From contig CADBCZ010000011.1 in the NCBI GenBank assembly GCA_902793335.1, forward strand, positions 1-64,000: a stretch of DNA of 64,000 nt, given 5' to 3'. This document shows, piece by piece, positions 15,072 through 24,832 of this stretch. The position numbers and the translations under genes are program-made. Below the pieces are notes generated by a model. It ran no database searches and was not told the DNA's origin. It was given only the letters and a program-made list of their open reading frames with translations. Each line of letters begins with the position of its first letter. Position 1 is the stretch's first letter. The DNA is from an uncultured Lachnospiraceae bacterium (GTDB taxonomy: Bacteria; Bacillota; Clostridia; Lachnospirales; Lachnospiraceae).

Positions 15072-17127
15072 TGTCTGTCACCACCCCGATAGATTGTAAT
15101 TCCACATCTGATTCTATTTCATTATATGATATTACTATTAAATCTTTAAAATAGTCTTTTGTCAACTTTTTAAAATACATTCTTACAATTGGAGATGTAA
15201 TAATTATAGGTGCTTTCCCCTGATCCTCCAACTTTCTTATCTCCCGTTCTGTCGAATTAAGGATTCTTTTTGTAACTGCAGGGTCAAGTGTTATGTACGC
15301 ACCCTGCTCAGTCTGTTTAACCGAATTCATAATATCCTGTTCAACCTTCGGATCAAGAGTCACTACAGTAGTCATCTCTCCCTCTGCAAAATATGTATTT
15401 GAAATAGCACGTTTTAAACGCTGTCTTACGTATTCAGTCAAAATATCAGTATCTCTTGTTGTAGCCGCATAATCAGCAAGCGTCTCAAATATAGTAACAA
15501 GATCCCTGATAGATATATTTTCCGAGAGAAGATTCTGCAATACCTTCTGGATATCACCGACTCCAAGCATTTTGGGAACTAGTTCATCTACCAAAGTCTG
15601 GTTATTTTCTTTAACATTATTAATGAGGTTCTGTACATCCTGTCTGGTAAGAAGCTCATCAAGATGAGACTTGATCACTTCTGTTAAATGTGTAGCGATA
15701 ATAGACGGCGGATCAACAACGGTATAGCCCATAGATTCCGCTCTTTCTCTCTGAGCTTCCGTTATCCATATTGCAGGCAGATGAAACGAAGGTTCAAATG
15801 TCGGTATACCGGTAATTTCTTCTTCAACATAGCCCGGATTCATCGCCATATAATGATCAAAAAGAATCTCTCCTTCACTTATCTGTATACCTTTTATTTT
15901 AATTATGTACTGGTTAGGATTAAGCTGTATATTATCTCTTAGTCTTATGATAGGAACAACCGCACCAAGTTCCAATGCTATCTGTCTTCTTATCATAACA
16001 ACTCGATCAAGAAGATCTCCGCCCTGATTGACATCGGCAAGCGGAATAATACCATAACCGAATTCTAATTCAATTGGATCCACCTGCAACAGAGCGTTAA
16101 CATTTTCATGTCTTCTGATTTCATCAGCAGCAACTTCTTCTTCCTGCACCTCTTCCTCTATAGCCTCTACCTCAGCAGACTGCTTGATAAGACGACCTAA
16201 AACAATCAATCCGAGACCAAAGCCTAAATATACAAGTATTCTTCCGTCCGCCCGCAAAGGTGTAAATACTCCAAGAAAACACAAAGCTCCACCAACCATA
16301 TACATAACTTTAGGCAACTTAAACAACTGGCTGATCATTATGTCACCAATATTCGATGCCTTCGATGCTTTGGTTACCAAAATACCTGTTGCAATAGAAA
16401 TAAGCATAGAAGGAATCTGCGATACAAGACCATCACCTATCGTCAAAATCGTATATGTCTGCATGGCTTCCTGCATAGAAAGTCCCTGTTGCATAACTCC
16501 CATTGCAATACCACCAACCAGGTTAATTGCTGTTATTATAAGACCGGCTGTCGCGTCTCCCTTTACATACTTAGTAGCACCGTCCATGGAACCAAAGAAG
16601 GCTGATTCCTGCTGAATTTTGTCTCTTCTGGCCATCGCCTCCTGATCGGTAATTGCTCCCGTATTCAAGTCAGCATCAATAGCCATCTGTTTACCGGGCA
16701 TTGCATCCAACGTAAAACGTGCCGTTACTTCTGAAACACGTTCAGAACCTTTGTTGATGACAACCATCTGAATGATTACAAGAACTATGAAAATGATAGC
16801 ACCAACAATCAGGTTACCACCACCCACAAAATCACCAAAGGTCTGTACCACTACTCCGGGATTGCCATATAACAAGATTAATTTTGTAGACGAAATATTA
16901 AGTGCTATTCGAAACACAGTTGTAAACAAAAGAATCGTAGGAAAACTCGACATTGAAAGTGTTTCTTCTGCATAAAGACAATTAAAAAGTATCGATAATG
17001 CAACCATAATATTAAAAGTTATCAATACATCCAGCATAAACGCAGGTATCGGAATAATGAATAAAACAATTGCTAACAACAGGTATAATCCAACAAATAG
17101 ATCGCCCTGAAATTTGATGTTTCGCAT
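15061..17127 (-). CDS. flhA: Flagellar type III export protein FlhA
   Basis: This 688-residue FlhA has an N-terminal half with about eight membrane helices and the conserved FHIPEP-type loop (VTARFTLDAMPGKQMAIDADLNTGAI), and a C-terminal cytoplasmic half (from about residue 345) that docks export chaperones and substrates. I use the ATG at 17127 because GGAGGTG stands 9 nt upstream. The ATG at 17145 would itself be part of that ribosome site. FlhA is the proton-driven core of the flagellar secretion gate. The gene overlaps flhF by 11 nt. Confidence 0.97.
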   Translation of the reverse strand: MRNIKFQGDLFVGLYLLLAIVLFIIPIPAFMLDVLITFNIMVALSILFNCLYAEETLSMSSFPTILLFTTVFRIALNISSTKLILLYGNPGVVVQTFGDFVGGGNLIVGAIIFIVLVIIQMVVINKGSERVSEVTARFTLDAMPGKQMAIDADLNTGAITDQEAMARRDKIQQESAFFGSMDGATKYVKGDATAGLIITAINLVGGIAMGVMQQGLSMQEAMQTYTILTIGDGLVSQIPSMLISIATGILVTKASKASNIGDIMISQLFKLPKVMYMVGGALCFLGVFTPLRADGRILVYLGFGLGLIVLGRLIKQSAEVEAIEEEVQEEEVAADEIRRHENVNALLQVDPIELEFGYGIIPLADVNQGGDLLDRVVMIRRQIALELGAVVPIIRLRDNIQLNPNQYIIKIKGIQISEGEILFDHYMAMNPGYVEEEITGIPTFEPSFHLPAIWITEAQRERAESMGYTVVDPPSIIATHLTEVIKSHLDELLTRQDVQNLINNVKENNQTLVDELVPKMLGVGDIQKVLQNLLSENISIRDLVTIFETLADYAATTRDTDILTEYVRQRLKRAISNTYFAEGEMTTVVTLDPKVEQDIMNSVKQTEQGAYITLDPAVTKRILNSTEREIRKLEDQGKAPIIITSPIVRMYFKKLTKDYFKDLIVISYNEIESDVELQSIGVVTDNDN

Positions 17128-17162
17128 TATTTTATTCACCTCCATTCCGGTATATTATCTGT

Positions 17163-18287
17163 TTAGCTAACTCTGTCTTTTAATTGATATACATATGCCA
17201 AAACTTCGGCAACTGCCTGATATAACTCAGGCGGTATCTCTGTATCCAGGTCAACATTATAGTAAAGCATTCTTGCCAATGGTTTATTTTCAACTATCAC
17301 AACATCATTTTCTTTTGCAATATCTTTGATTCTCGCTGCAACAAAATCCGCACCTTTCGCGACAACAACGGGTGCCTGTCCTTTTCCTGATTCATACGCC
17401 AGGGCAACCGCAAAATGCGTAGGGTTTGTGATAACAACGTCAGCCTCAGGTATTGCCGCCATCATTCTTCGCTGAGATGCCTGTTGCATTCTCTGTTTCT
17501 GCTGACCCTTAACATGAGGATCACCTTCTGAATTCTTAAACTCATCCTTTACTTCCTGCTTTGTCATCTTATTGTCTTCTTTGAATTTCCATCGCTGATA
17601 AAAAAGATCAGCAGCGCCAATGATAATAAATAATATACTGATTTTGATACCGAGTTCCATAATGATATCAAACATCAGACCAATAGCCTGAGCAATCGAC
17701 ATATCATACAAAAGAAAAATATCCTTCACATGATCGACAAATATTCCATATGCCAGATATGAAATCATTCCAATCTTAACAATAGACTTAAGCAGTTCAA
17801 CAAGTGTATTAGGCGAAAAAATACGCTTAAATCCATTAATTGGATTAATCTTGCTAAGTTTTGGCATCAGCGGTTTTGCTGTAGCTTTAAACTTAAACTG
17901 TAAAGCATTAGCCAGTATAGCAACCACAAAACCCGTTACAAGAAATGGTGCAACCGCTATTCCAAGTTCCAATGAAAATTTAACAAACAGATAACGCAAA
18001 TTAGAGGTGTTTATCCCCTCAGAAATAAATCTCTGAATGAGTGAGTAGAATCTGTCAAAGCTTGATAGCAATCTGTTTCCTACAAAACCAACTCCTATTT
18101 TCAAACATAAAAACAATGTAAGAAGCGATGCTGCTGTAACAACCTCTGTACTTTTTGCAACATTACCTTCCTCACGTACATCCTGTAATTTCTTAGAAGT
18201 TGCATCTTCTGTTTTCTCGCCTCCCGGACCCTCTTTTGCAAACATCTGAAGATCTAAGGCAAGTACAAGCTTATAATCATAATCCAT
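17163..18287 (-). CDS. flhB: Flagellar export switch protein FlhB
   Basis: The 374-residue protein has a cytoplasmic N-terminus (GGEKTEDATSKKLQDVREEGNVAKS), four membrane helices (about 50-70, 105-130, 165-185 and 205-230) and a cytoplasmic C-terminal domain. That domain carries the self-cleavage motif NPTH at residues 288-291. Cleavage there switches export from rod/hook to filament substrates, together with FliK, which is also in this operon. Position between fliR and flhA is canonical. Confidence 0.97.
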   Translation of the reverse strand: MDYDYKLVLALDLQMFAKEGPGGEKTEDATSKKLQDVREEGNVAKSTEVVTAASLLTLFLCLKIGVGFVGNRLLSSFDRFYSLIQRFISEGINTSNLRYLFVKFSLELGIAVAPFLVTGFVVAILANALQFKFKATAKPLMPKLSKINPINGFKRIFSPNTLVELLKSIVKIGMISYLAYGIFVDHVKDIFLLYDMSIAQAIGLMFDIIMELGIKISILFIIIGAADLFYQRWKFKEDNKMTKQEVKDEFKNSEGDPHVKGQQKQRMQQASQRRMMAAIPEADVVITNPTHFAVALAYESGKGQAPVVVAKGADFVAARIKDIAKENDVVIVENKPLARMLYYNVDLDTEIPPELYQAVAEVLAYVYQLKDRVS

Positions 18288-18327
18288 TGTATCACCACAT
18301 TCATTTAAACGTTATTATTAACAATGA

Positions 18328-19116
18328 TTATGTAACGGGTAAAAATGCTTTCAAAACATCTGTCACTATATCCTGCATTTCAGTATAAATGAACTGGGTA
18401 ATATTAGGAAGGAATCCTAAAGTGACAAATAATATAGCAAATCCAACAAATATTTTGAGCTGGATACCTATTACAAACATATTCATCTGTGGAGATGTTT
18501 TTGCCAACACTCCTAAAACTACATTCAACAACATTATCGAAATCTGTACAGGAAGACTGATTCTTACAGCTATCACAAAATAACTCACCATATAATGAAT
18601 CATTGTTTCATAAAGAATCCCTGTATCTACCACACTATTACCTATCGGAATCAATTCAAACGAGTCCGACAGAGCAGATAAAACAAAGTAATGCATATCA
18701 GAACACAGCATTATTACCATAATAAGCATATTATAAAATTCTGCAGTTATGGTAGTCTCGGTATTAAATGTCTGGTCAAAATTAGATACCATCGAAAAAC
18801 CAAGTTCCCTATCTATAAACTGCCCCGACATCTGTATTATAGTCAATGTTATATTAGACATAAATCCTATTGTAATACCAACCAGTAAATCTTTTAACAA
18901 TATAAAAGAATAACCCCAAAAGGTCGTATATTTCAGCGGCACATAGGGGTAAGCAGTAAATATTGCTAAGGATACGGCCAAAGCAATGAAAATCCTTGCC
19001 CGCCTCGTAACCGGTCGATTCCCAAATATAGGAGCAAATGCCATAACACCTAATATTCTAACAACAATTACCAAAAAATATTCCAAATGATATATGGAAA
19101 AAGACTTTTCAATCAT
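18328..19116 (-). CDS. fliR: Flagellar export gate protein FliR
   Basis: This 262-residue, very hydrophobic protein has about six membrane helices and the family features RVLGVMAFAPIFGNRPVTRRARIFIALAVS near the N-terminus and QLKIFVGFAILFVTLGFLPN near the C-terminus. FliR closes the FliP5Q4R1 export gate. It starts 3 nt after fliQ. Length is normal for the family. Confidence 0.95.
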   Translation of the reverse strand: MIEKSFSIYHLEYFLVIVVRILGVMAFAPIFGNRPVTRRARIFIALAVSLAIFTAYPYVPLKYTTFWGYSFILLKDLLVGITIGFMSNITLTIIQMSGQFIDRELGFSMVSNFDQTFNTETTITAEFYNMLIMVIMLCSDMHYFVLSALSDSFELIPIGNSVVDTGILYETMIHYMVSYFVIAVRISLPVQISIMLLNVVLGVLAKTSPQMNMFVIGIQLKIFVGFAILFVTLGFLPNITQFIYTEMQDIVTDVLKAFLPVT

Positions 19117-19119
19117 ATG

Positions 19120-19395
19120 CTACCTCACATAAGTAGAAAAGTTTTCAAACAGGTGATTCATGAAAGTAATTATATTATCCATGATCCAGCCACCTGCTAT
19201 TATCAGGGTAATAAAAATGCTCAAAATCTTTGGCACAAACGTTAGTGTCTGCTCCTGTATAGATGTGATAGTCTGAAAAATGCTAATTGTCAAACCTACA
19301 ACAAGTGATACGATCAGAAGCGGAGCAGAACATTTAATTATTAGCCATAGAGCCTCTCTTGCTATATCAATTACTATTCCGGTAGACAAAACCAT
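19120..19395 (-). CDS. fliQ: Flagellar export gate protein FliQ
   Basis: The 91-residue protein has two membrane helices and the FliQ signatures APLLIVSLVVGLTISIFQTITSIQEQTLTFVPK and LIIAGGWI. Four copies assemble with FliP and FliR in the export gate. The gene sits between fliP (38-nt gap) and fliR, as in nearly all Firmicutes. Confidence 0.95.
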   Translation of the reverse strand: MVLSTGIVIDIAREALWLIIKCSAPLLIVSLVVGLTISIFQTITSIQEQTLTFVPKILSIFITLIIAGGWIMDNIITFMNHLFENFSTYVR

Positions 19396-19432
19396 CCCCT
19401 CTTTCTTCAGACTAAATCATATAATATTAAAG

Positions 19433-20317
19433 CTAATAATTAAAGCTCTTAACCAATTCACCTATTATAAGATTCCAACCATCAGCCATAACAAACAAAA
19501 GTATCTTAAACGGCATCGAAATTGTTGTTGGCGGAAGCATCATCATACCCATTGCCATAAGTGTTGATGCAACAACCATATCAATAATTATAAAAGGAAT
19601 ATATATCATAAATCCGATTATAAACGCTTTCCGAAGTTCTCCCATCATGAATGCAGGGATCAAAACTGAACTGGGCACATCATGAATCTCCTCAACTTCA
19701 TCAATCTTAGCCATATCAAGAAAGAAATTAACATCTTTAGCATCAACGTTATCAAACATAAAGTCCCTAAGAGGTTCCATACACGCTTTCAAGCCTTCTT
19801 CCTGTGTTAGTTCTCCCTTAGAAAGAGGGTCAAGACCTTCCGTCTTGATACGATTCATAGTCGGTGTCATAATAAAAAGTGTCAAAAACAACGCAAGCCC
19901 TATCAAAACATTGTTAGGCGGAGATGATTGAGTACCAAGTGCAGTCCTTAAAAAATGGAACACAATAATTATCCTGGTAAACGATGTCATCATAACAACG
20001 ATTGATGGAGCTATTGAAATTACAGATATAACCAAAAGCATCTGTAATGTACCCGCAAGATTACCCTGATCATTAGATGTGTCTACAGTAACACCAAGAG
20101 TAAACGGAACATCATGCTCTATATTGGTCAGATTCTCTGTCTCCTCATTGCTCAAAACATCAGCATCTATTCCGGTAGCATGTACCGTATAACCCATACA
20201 CAATACCGAAAAAATGATGATATAAGCAATAATAAATTTTTTAATATGAATACGTTCTACAATACGACACAGATTAAATTTCAAATTATTTCTGTCAATC
20301 TTTTTTTGTTTTTTCAT
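19433..20317 (-). CDS. fliP: Flagellar export gate protein FliP
   Basis: The 294-residue protein begins with a cleavable or anchor hydrophobic segment (about 28-48). The FliP core follows: LQMLLVISVISIAPSIVVMMTSFTRIIIVFHFLRTALGTQSSPPNNVLIGLALFLTLFIM, the FLDMAKI and PAFMMGELRKAFIIGFMIYIPFIIIDMVVAS segments, and a C-terminal GWNLIIGELVKS. The N-terminal extension (KKQKKIDRNNLKFNLCRIVERIHIKK) is long and overlaps fliO by 23 nt, so an internal start is possible. FliP forms the main ring of the export gate. Confidence 0.95.
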   Translation of the reverse strand: MKKQKKIDRNNLKFNLCRIVERIHIKKFIIAYIIIFSVLCMGYTVHATGIDADVLSNEETENLTNIEHDVPFTLGVTVDTSNDQGNLAGTLQMLLVISVISIAPSIVVMMTSFTRIIIVFHFLRTALGTQSSPPNNVLIGLALFLTLFIMTPTMNRIKTEGLDPLSKGELTQEEGLKACMEPLRDFMFDNVDAKDVNFFLDMAKIDEVEEIHDVPSSVLIPAFMMGELRKAFIIGFMIYIPFIIIDMVVASTLMAMGMMMLPPTTISMPFKILLFVMADGWNLIIGELVKSFNY

Positions 20318-20663
20318 TCTTCATCTTATCCAATATTTTCTTAAAATCTATAGGTTCTAATGTCTTATCCTGTTCTATTATCTCAGACGCATCCAATTCC
20401 GTTAATAACGAAACATTATCTTTACACACAGCTATAGCAAAGTAGCGCTCGCCAATCTTAACTATCTCAATGGTCTTATTTGCAGAGATCCTAATTGCCT
20501 CAACAATTCGGATATTACTCTGCTTATTTAAAACATTGGATTGATAACTCCCCGTGATTCTCGCAGCAATATATGCAAGAAAAATTACAAAAGCAGATAA
20601 CAAAAACAGACATATAAAACGTCCTATCATTTGTATATCAGAATTTGATATAAGCCAAACCAT
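20295..20663 (-). CDS. fliO: FliO-like flagellar export assembly protein
   Basis: The 122-residue protein has one membrane helix (about 12-32) and a cytoplasmic part with the FliO pattern NIRIVEAIRISANKTIEIVKIGERYFAIAVCKDNVSLL, followed by a Lys-rich tail. FliO is a poorly conserved membrane chaperone for FliP assembly. The call rests on topology, this motif and position between cheY and fliP. It is shorter than enteric FliO but similar to FliZ/FliO of Firmicutes. Confidence 0.85.
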   Translation of the reverse strand: MVWLISNSDIQMIGRFICLFLLSAFVIFLAYIAARITGSYQSNVLNKQSNIRIVEAIRISANKTIEIVKIGERYFAIAVCKDNVSLLTELDASEIIEQDKTLEPIDFKKILDKMKNEKTKKD

Positions 20664-20693
20664 AGTATATCACGGTCCTCATTAAATTATTAA

Positions 20694-21056
20694 TTATTCT
20701 ACAGCTTTCTTGACAGCCTCTAATACACGATCAGGCTGGAATGGTTTAACAATGAAATCTCTCGCACCGGATTGAATACTCTCAATAACCATAGCTTGCT
20801 GTCCCATTGCAGAACACATAACAACACTCGCATTAGGATCCTGCTCTTTGATTTTCTTAAGAGCCTGAATACCATCCATCTCAGGCATAGTAATATCCAT
20901 CAAAACAAGATCAGGCTGAGTTTCAGCGTACTTCTCAACTGCCTTAAGTCCGTTCTCTGCCTCACCGGCAATGTTGTAGCCATTCTTAACCAAAATATCC
21001 TTAATCATCATTCTCATAAAAGCTGCATCATCACAAATTAAAATACTTTTTGCCAT
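20694..21056 (-). CDS. cheY: Chemotaxis response regulator CheY
   Basis: This 120-residue single receiver domain has the acidic pocket (ICDDAAF, Asp at about 8-9), phospho-acceptor Asp54 in DLVLMDITMPEMDG, the switch Thr/Ser in VVMCSAMGQ and Lys in DFIVKPFQ. When phosphorylated by CheA it binds FliM and FliY at the motor, whose genes are directly upstream. It is the only stand-alone receiver here. Confidence 0.96.
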   Translation of the reverse strand: MAKSILICDDAAFMRMMIKDILVKNGYNIAGEAENGLKAVEKYAETQPDLVLMDITMPEMDGIQALKKIKEQDPNASVVMCSAMGQQAMVIESIQSGARDFIVKPFQPDRVLEAVKKAVE

Positions 21057-21094
21057 TTTGTATTCTCCATTTCATATTTTTTGCTTTATAGTTT

Positions 21095-22285
21095 TTATTG
21101 TTTCATAATATCAGTAACTCTTATACCAAAGCTTTCTTCTATAACCACTACCTCACCCTTTGCTACAAGCTTACCATTAACAAGTACATCAATAGGTTCA
21201 CCGGCAATCTTATCTAGTTCAATGATTGTACCGGGAGCAAACTCTAATATCTCCTTAATAGACTTACTTGTTCTTCCAAGTTCAACCGTAACCTCTAGCG
21301 GAACATCCATAATCAAATCAATGTTCTCCTGCTGTGTTATAGGATTAATTCCCATATTAAACGGTTGGAATTGAACCTGTTGGGCATTAACCTCTTGTTG
21401 AGGTGGTGTATAGTTATATGCCATTGGCTGCCCCATCATCGGTTGTCCCATCATTGGTTGCCCCATCATTGGTTGCCCCATCATTGGTTGCGCTGCCTGC
21501 TGTTGCGGTGTTGACTGCGGTGCAACCTGTGGTGCCGGTTCAGGCGGAGCTGACGGTTTCGGTGGTTCAGGCGTCGGTATAGCCGGTTCAGGTTCCCCTT
21601 GAGACGATACAAACTTTCCAAATAATTCCTTTGCAAGGTCTATAGGATATAACTGCATTATACTACTGTCTACCAGATCACCAATTTCCATTTTGAAAAA
21701 CACTTTAACAAAATCTTTCGTATGGAAATCACCAAGTTTAGATGAATCAACCTCATCAATTACACTGACAAGTTCTGCTGACGGCGGTGATATATCGATC
21801 ATCTCGCCAAGCATCGAAGAAAGGGATGTTGCCGAAGATCCCATCATCTGATTCATAGCCTCACATATTGCGCTCATATGAATCTCCGTAAGCTCATCAG
21901 CAGGATTAGTTCCATCTCCTCCCATCATTAAATCTGTTATTACTTTAACATCATCTTCTCTAAGAATCAAGATATTATTACCCTCGATTCCTACTTTATA
22001 TGAAATTGTGATAAAGACACAAGGCCTTTCATATTCAGCTACTAAATCTTCCCAGGAACATATAGATACCGAAGGTGTTGTAATGGTAACTTTCTGATTA
22101 ACAAGCGAATACAACGTCGTTGCAGCAGTTCCCATACATATATTGGATATTTCACCTATAGCATCCTGCTCCTCAGGAGTAAGAGTTCCCATACCGGAAG
22201 AACTTGAGGAAGAACCAGTTGAAGCAGTGTCATCCACGTTGCCTAGCAATGCATTAATTTCTTCCTGCGATAACATTCCATCCAT
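21095..22285 (-). CDS. fliY: Flagellar motor switch phosphatase FliY
   Basis: The 396-residue protein combines three parts. The N-terminal CheY-P docking peptide is LSQEEINALLGN. The middle (about 30-230) is CheC-like with two E-x-x-N sites (GEISNICMGTAAT and CEAMNQMMGSSAT). The C-terminal FliN domain is about residues 310-396 (LDVPLEVTVELGRTSKSIKEI..ILVNGKLVAKGEVV). FliY is the Gram-positive counterpart of FliN and also dephosphorylates CheY-P at the switch. Between the domains lies a Pro/Gln-rich linker with four GQPMM repeats. Confidence 0.95.
   Translation of the reverse strand: MDGMLSQEEINALLGNVDDTASTGSSSSSSGMGTLTPEEQDAIGEISNICMGTAATTLYSLVNQKVTITTPSVSICSWEDLVAEYERPCVFITISYKVGIEGNNILILREDDVKVITDLMMGGDGTNPADELTEIHMSAICEAMNQMMGSSATSLSSMLGEMIDISPPSAELVSVIDEVDSSKLGDFHTKDFVKVFFKMEIGDLVDSSIMQLYPIDLAKELFGKFVSSQGEPEPAIPTPEPPKPSAPPEPAPQVAPQSTPQQQAAQPMMGQPMMGQPMMGQPMMGQPMAYNYTPPQQEVNAQQVQFQPFNMGINPITQQENIDLIMDVPLEVTVELGRTSKSIKEILEFAPGTIIELDKIAGEPIDVLVNGKLVAKGEVVVIEESFGIRVTDIMKQ
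21420..21492 (-). repeat. 15-bp tandem repeat coding for GQPMM in FliY
   Basis: Four near-identical 15-bp units (ATGATGGGGCAACCA type) encode MMGQP in the linker between the phosphatase and FliN domains of FliY. The units are almost free of silent changes, which suggests recent slippage expansion. Confidence 0.8.
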
Positions 22286-22292
22286 CTGCTGT

Positions 22293-23270
22293 CTACTCCT
22301 CCCTTAATACTTCTGTAATTTTAACGGCATAATTATCCGCGCCAGAACCGGGCAATGCTTTGAATTTAACTATATTACCAACATACACATCCAACTCATC
22401 TTCCATATGTGTGTCCAATCTGATAATATCTCCCACCTGTAGATTGATGAAATCCATTACAGCCACAGTACTTTTTCCAAGTAATGCACGAACAGGAATC
22501 TGTGCCTTATTGATAGCAGTTTCAATATACTCGGTATATGATTCTGAATCCCTATTCTGCATGGTCGAAAACCAATATTTAGTATTCAACTTATCCATTA
22601 TATCCTCTAATGTCATAAAAGGCAAGCAAACATTCATCAGCCCCTCAACATTACCAATTGTCATATTAATAGTAACTATTGCAATCATCTCACTTGGAGA
22701 AATAATCTGAGCAAACTGACTGTTCGTTTCAATTCTCTCAAGTCTTGGATGAATCTCAATAACATTTTCCCATGGTTCTCTCAACAAATCAACAAGAATC
22801 GTAAAAATCCTTTCCAGAACCGATAGTTCTATTTCCGAGAACTCTCTTGATTTCTCAAGTGGATCACCCATACCCCCAAGCATACGATCTATAATTGTAA
22901 ATCCCAGATTCGTCGCCAGCTCAATCAATATATTACCATTCAACGGGTTAAAATTAACTATTCCCAAAAGAACAGGATTAGAAAGAGCGTTAGAGAACTC
23001 TGAATAAGTAACTGCTTCTGAGTTCATAACATCAATCTGCACATTCTTTCTTAAATATGCTGGCAAATTACTTGAAACTAACCTGCCAAAATTCTCAAAA
23101 ATAATCTCAAGTGTTCGTAAATGTTCTTTAGAAAATTTGGCAGGACGTGCGAAATCATAGTCCTTAATTTTGACTGTCGATTCTTCTGTAAAATCATCCG
23201 CATCCAATTCCCCGGAACTTAATTGTTTCAGCAAGGCATCTATCTCACTTTGAGATAATACATCTGCCAT
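22293..23270 (-). CDS. fliM: Flagellar motor switch protein FliM
   Basis: The 325-residue protein has the N-terminal CheY-P-binding motif (VLSQSEIDALLKQL), the middle domain with YDFARPAKFSKEHLRTLEIIFENFGR and GGMGDP, and a C-terminal FliN-like domain. FliM forms most of the C-ring and sets rotation direction. It is followed 7 nt later by fliY, with which it shares the docking motif. Confidence 0.97.
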   Translation of the reverse strand: MADVLSQSEIDALLKQLSSGELDADDFTEESTVKIKDYDFARPAKFSKEHLRTLEIIFENFGRLVSSNLPAYLRKNVQIDVMNSEAVTYSEFSNALSNPVLLGIVNFNPLNGNILIELATNLGFTIIDRMLGGMGDPLEKSREFSEIELSVLERIFTILVDLLREPWENVIEIHPRLERIETNSQFAQIISPSEMIAIVTINMTIGNVEGLMNVCLPFMTLEDIMDKLNTKYWFSTMQNRDSESYTEYIETAINKAQIPVRALLGKSTVAVMDFINLQVGDIIRLDTHMEDELDVYVGNIVKFKALPGSGADNYAVKITEVLREE

Positions 23271-23320
23271 ATTTTCACCTCCAAAAGCATCAATCTTTAC
23301 AAGTCATTAGTAGATATTAA

Positions 23321-23830
23321 TTACTGCGTTGTAAAGCTGCTAAAGGAAACACTATAAATACAATGAGTTCCATACTTCTTCTGTAATCTCTCAAGTATCT
23401 GTTTTTTAATACTTTCCTGTGTTTTCTGTTCAGAAACCTCAGCCATTGTATACCCCTGTATAACATCTCTGCACTCATCAAAAACAGCACCTGTAGAGTT
23501 GGTTAAAACAGTATTCAAATCTGCGTAATCTTCAGCTGAACTATCAAGCTCTAATGTTATACCAACCTGTACGAAATGATTCTTTCCACTGCCATCATCC
23601 TTCAGATTAACAACCTGCTTCTCAATATCAAATGTTGCTATATTCTTAAGTTCAACAGTAGCACCACCCTCATCATTCTCTAATTCAAGATTAAGGACAC
23701 TAGCTATCTCGGTAATAAGATTATTAGTCTTCTTTGCAGATGGCATACATACAAACACCAACATAATATTAAGTATGAGATTAACTACACACAACGCCAA
23801 AATAATAACTGTTATAAGATTCTTCTTCAT
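23321..23830 (-). CDS. fliL: Flagellar basal body-associated protein FliL
   Basis: This 169-residue protein has a single N-terminal membrane helix (about 6-28) and an outer domain with the FliL pattern (VELKNIATFDIEKQVVNL..HFVQVGITLEL) and a C-terminal ILERLQKKYG.HCIYSVSFSSFTTQ. FliL forms a ring around the stator that supports stator recruitment. The gene lies between motB and fliM, with a putative Val/Lys-rich periplasmic part of normal length. Confidence 0.9.
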   Translation of the reverse strand: MKKNLITVIILALCVVNLILNIMLVFVCMPSAKKTNNLITEIASVLNLELENDEGGATVELKNIATFDIEKQVVNLKDDGSGKNHFVQVGITLELDSSAEDYADLNTVLTNSTGAVFDECRDVIQGYTMAEVSEQKTQESIKKQILERLQKKYGTHCIYSVSFSSFTTQ

Positions 23831-23876
23831 AATAACCTTCCCATCCTAAATTATATTTGCCAAAAAGACCTTCAAA

Positions 23877-24830
23877 TCACTGAGCCTGCATCATATCTGT
23901 TGCAAGCTGATTATATATTTTAATCGTAACTCTACGATTCTTGGCTCTACCCTCTTCTGTTGCATTAGAAGCAACCGGACGAAATTCACCATAACCGGCA
24001 GCCTTCATATTGGCATCAATAAGATCAGCATGTTCTTCAACATATTCCAAAACCTTGTTAGCTCTGGCAGTAGAAAGATATCTGTTACTCTCATACTTGC
24101 CACTACTTATTGGAATATTATCGGTATGACCCTCAATCTCTATAATGCTATCCCTGTATTTTTCAAGAATAGCAGCTATTCTCTGCATAAATACCTTGGC
24201 ATCACTTCTGATATCCGCCTGTCCGGCATCAAACAAAAGAGCTCCATTCAAATCCAATGATACATATTGCGAATTGAAATCCATAACTATCCTGTCATCT
24301 ATATCATACGATTCAGAAACTTCGGAGATCTCATCATACATCTCTTGAGACTGTTCCAGCCCCTTCTCATCCATCTGCTCTTTTAGAGCTTCATCAGATA
24401 ATTCCTTCTGTTCACTTTCAATCTCCGGTTTCGTCTCCTCCGGATACGTTCCGACAACATCATCAGGCTCTTCAGCAGAAGTATCTTTATCTTCTTCTCC
24501 TTTATCAGCTCCGGAAGCAGCAATATCATCATTATTTCCCTTTGCTTCAACAGATACTCCTATATACTCCAAAAACGACTCTATACCCGGCAACTGTGTA
24601 ACACCACCGGAAATAATCTGACCTTCAACCAGAGAAACGGCTCCCGACTCCAATATACTGTAACTTTGGGGATTAAATGAATTAACAATCCTCATGATCT
24701 TCTCCGCATCCTGTGTAGAACTTGCAAACAATAATACGAAGAAACAAAGCAACAGGTTCATCAAATCACTAAACGTCGCCATCCACGCAGGAGAGCCTTC
24801 TTCAGCAGGTTTTTCCTTCTTCTTAGCCAT
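23877..24830 (-). CDS. motB: Stator protein MotB
   Basis: The 317-residue protein has a basic N-terminus and one membrane helix with the ion-binding Asp in WMATFSDLMNLLLCFFVLLFASS. A long acidic linker (about 95-165) precedes the C-terminal OmpA-like peptidoglycan-binding domain (LLFDAGQADI, IEIEGHTDNIPI, LSTARANKVLEYV, GYGEFRPVASNATEEGRAKNRRVTI). It anchors the MotA channel to the wall. I take the ATG at 24830; a GTG at 24836 is also in frame and overlaps the motA stop. Confidence 0.95.
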   Translation of the reverse strand: MAKKKEKPAEEGSPAWMATFSDLMNLLLCFFVLLFASSTQDAEKIMRIVNSFNPQSYSILESGAVSLVEGQIISGGVTQLPGIESFLEYIGVSVEAKGNNDDIAASGADKGEEDKDTSAEEPDDVVGTYPEETKPEIESEQKELSDEALKEQMDEKGLEQSQEMYDEISEVSESYDIDDRIVMDFNSQYVSLDLNGALLFDAGQADIRSDAKVFMQRIAAILEKYRDSIIEIEGHTDNIPISSGKYESNRYLSTARANKVLEYVEEHADLIDANMKAAGYGEFRPVASNATEEGRAKNRRVTIKIYNQLATDMMQAQ

Positions 24831-24832
24831 TA

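Noticed and set aside
20295..20330. fliO/fliP overlap as a programmed frameshift
   Set aside because: FliP has its own plausible start and both proteins are complete, so ordinary translational coupling explains it.
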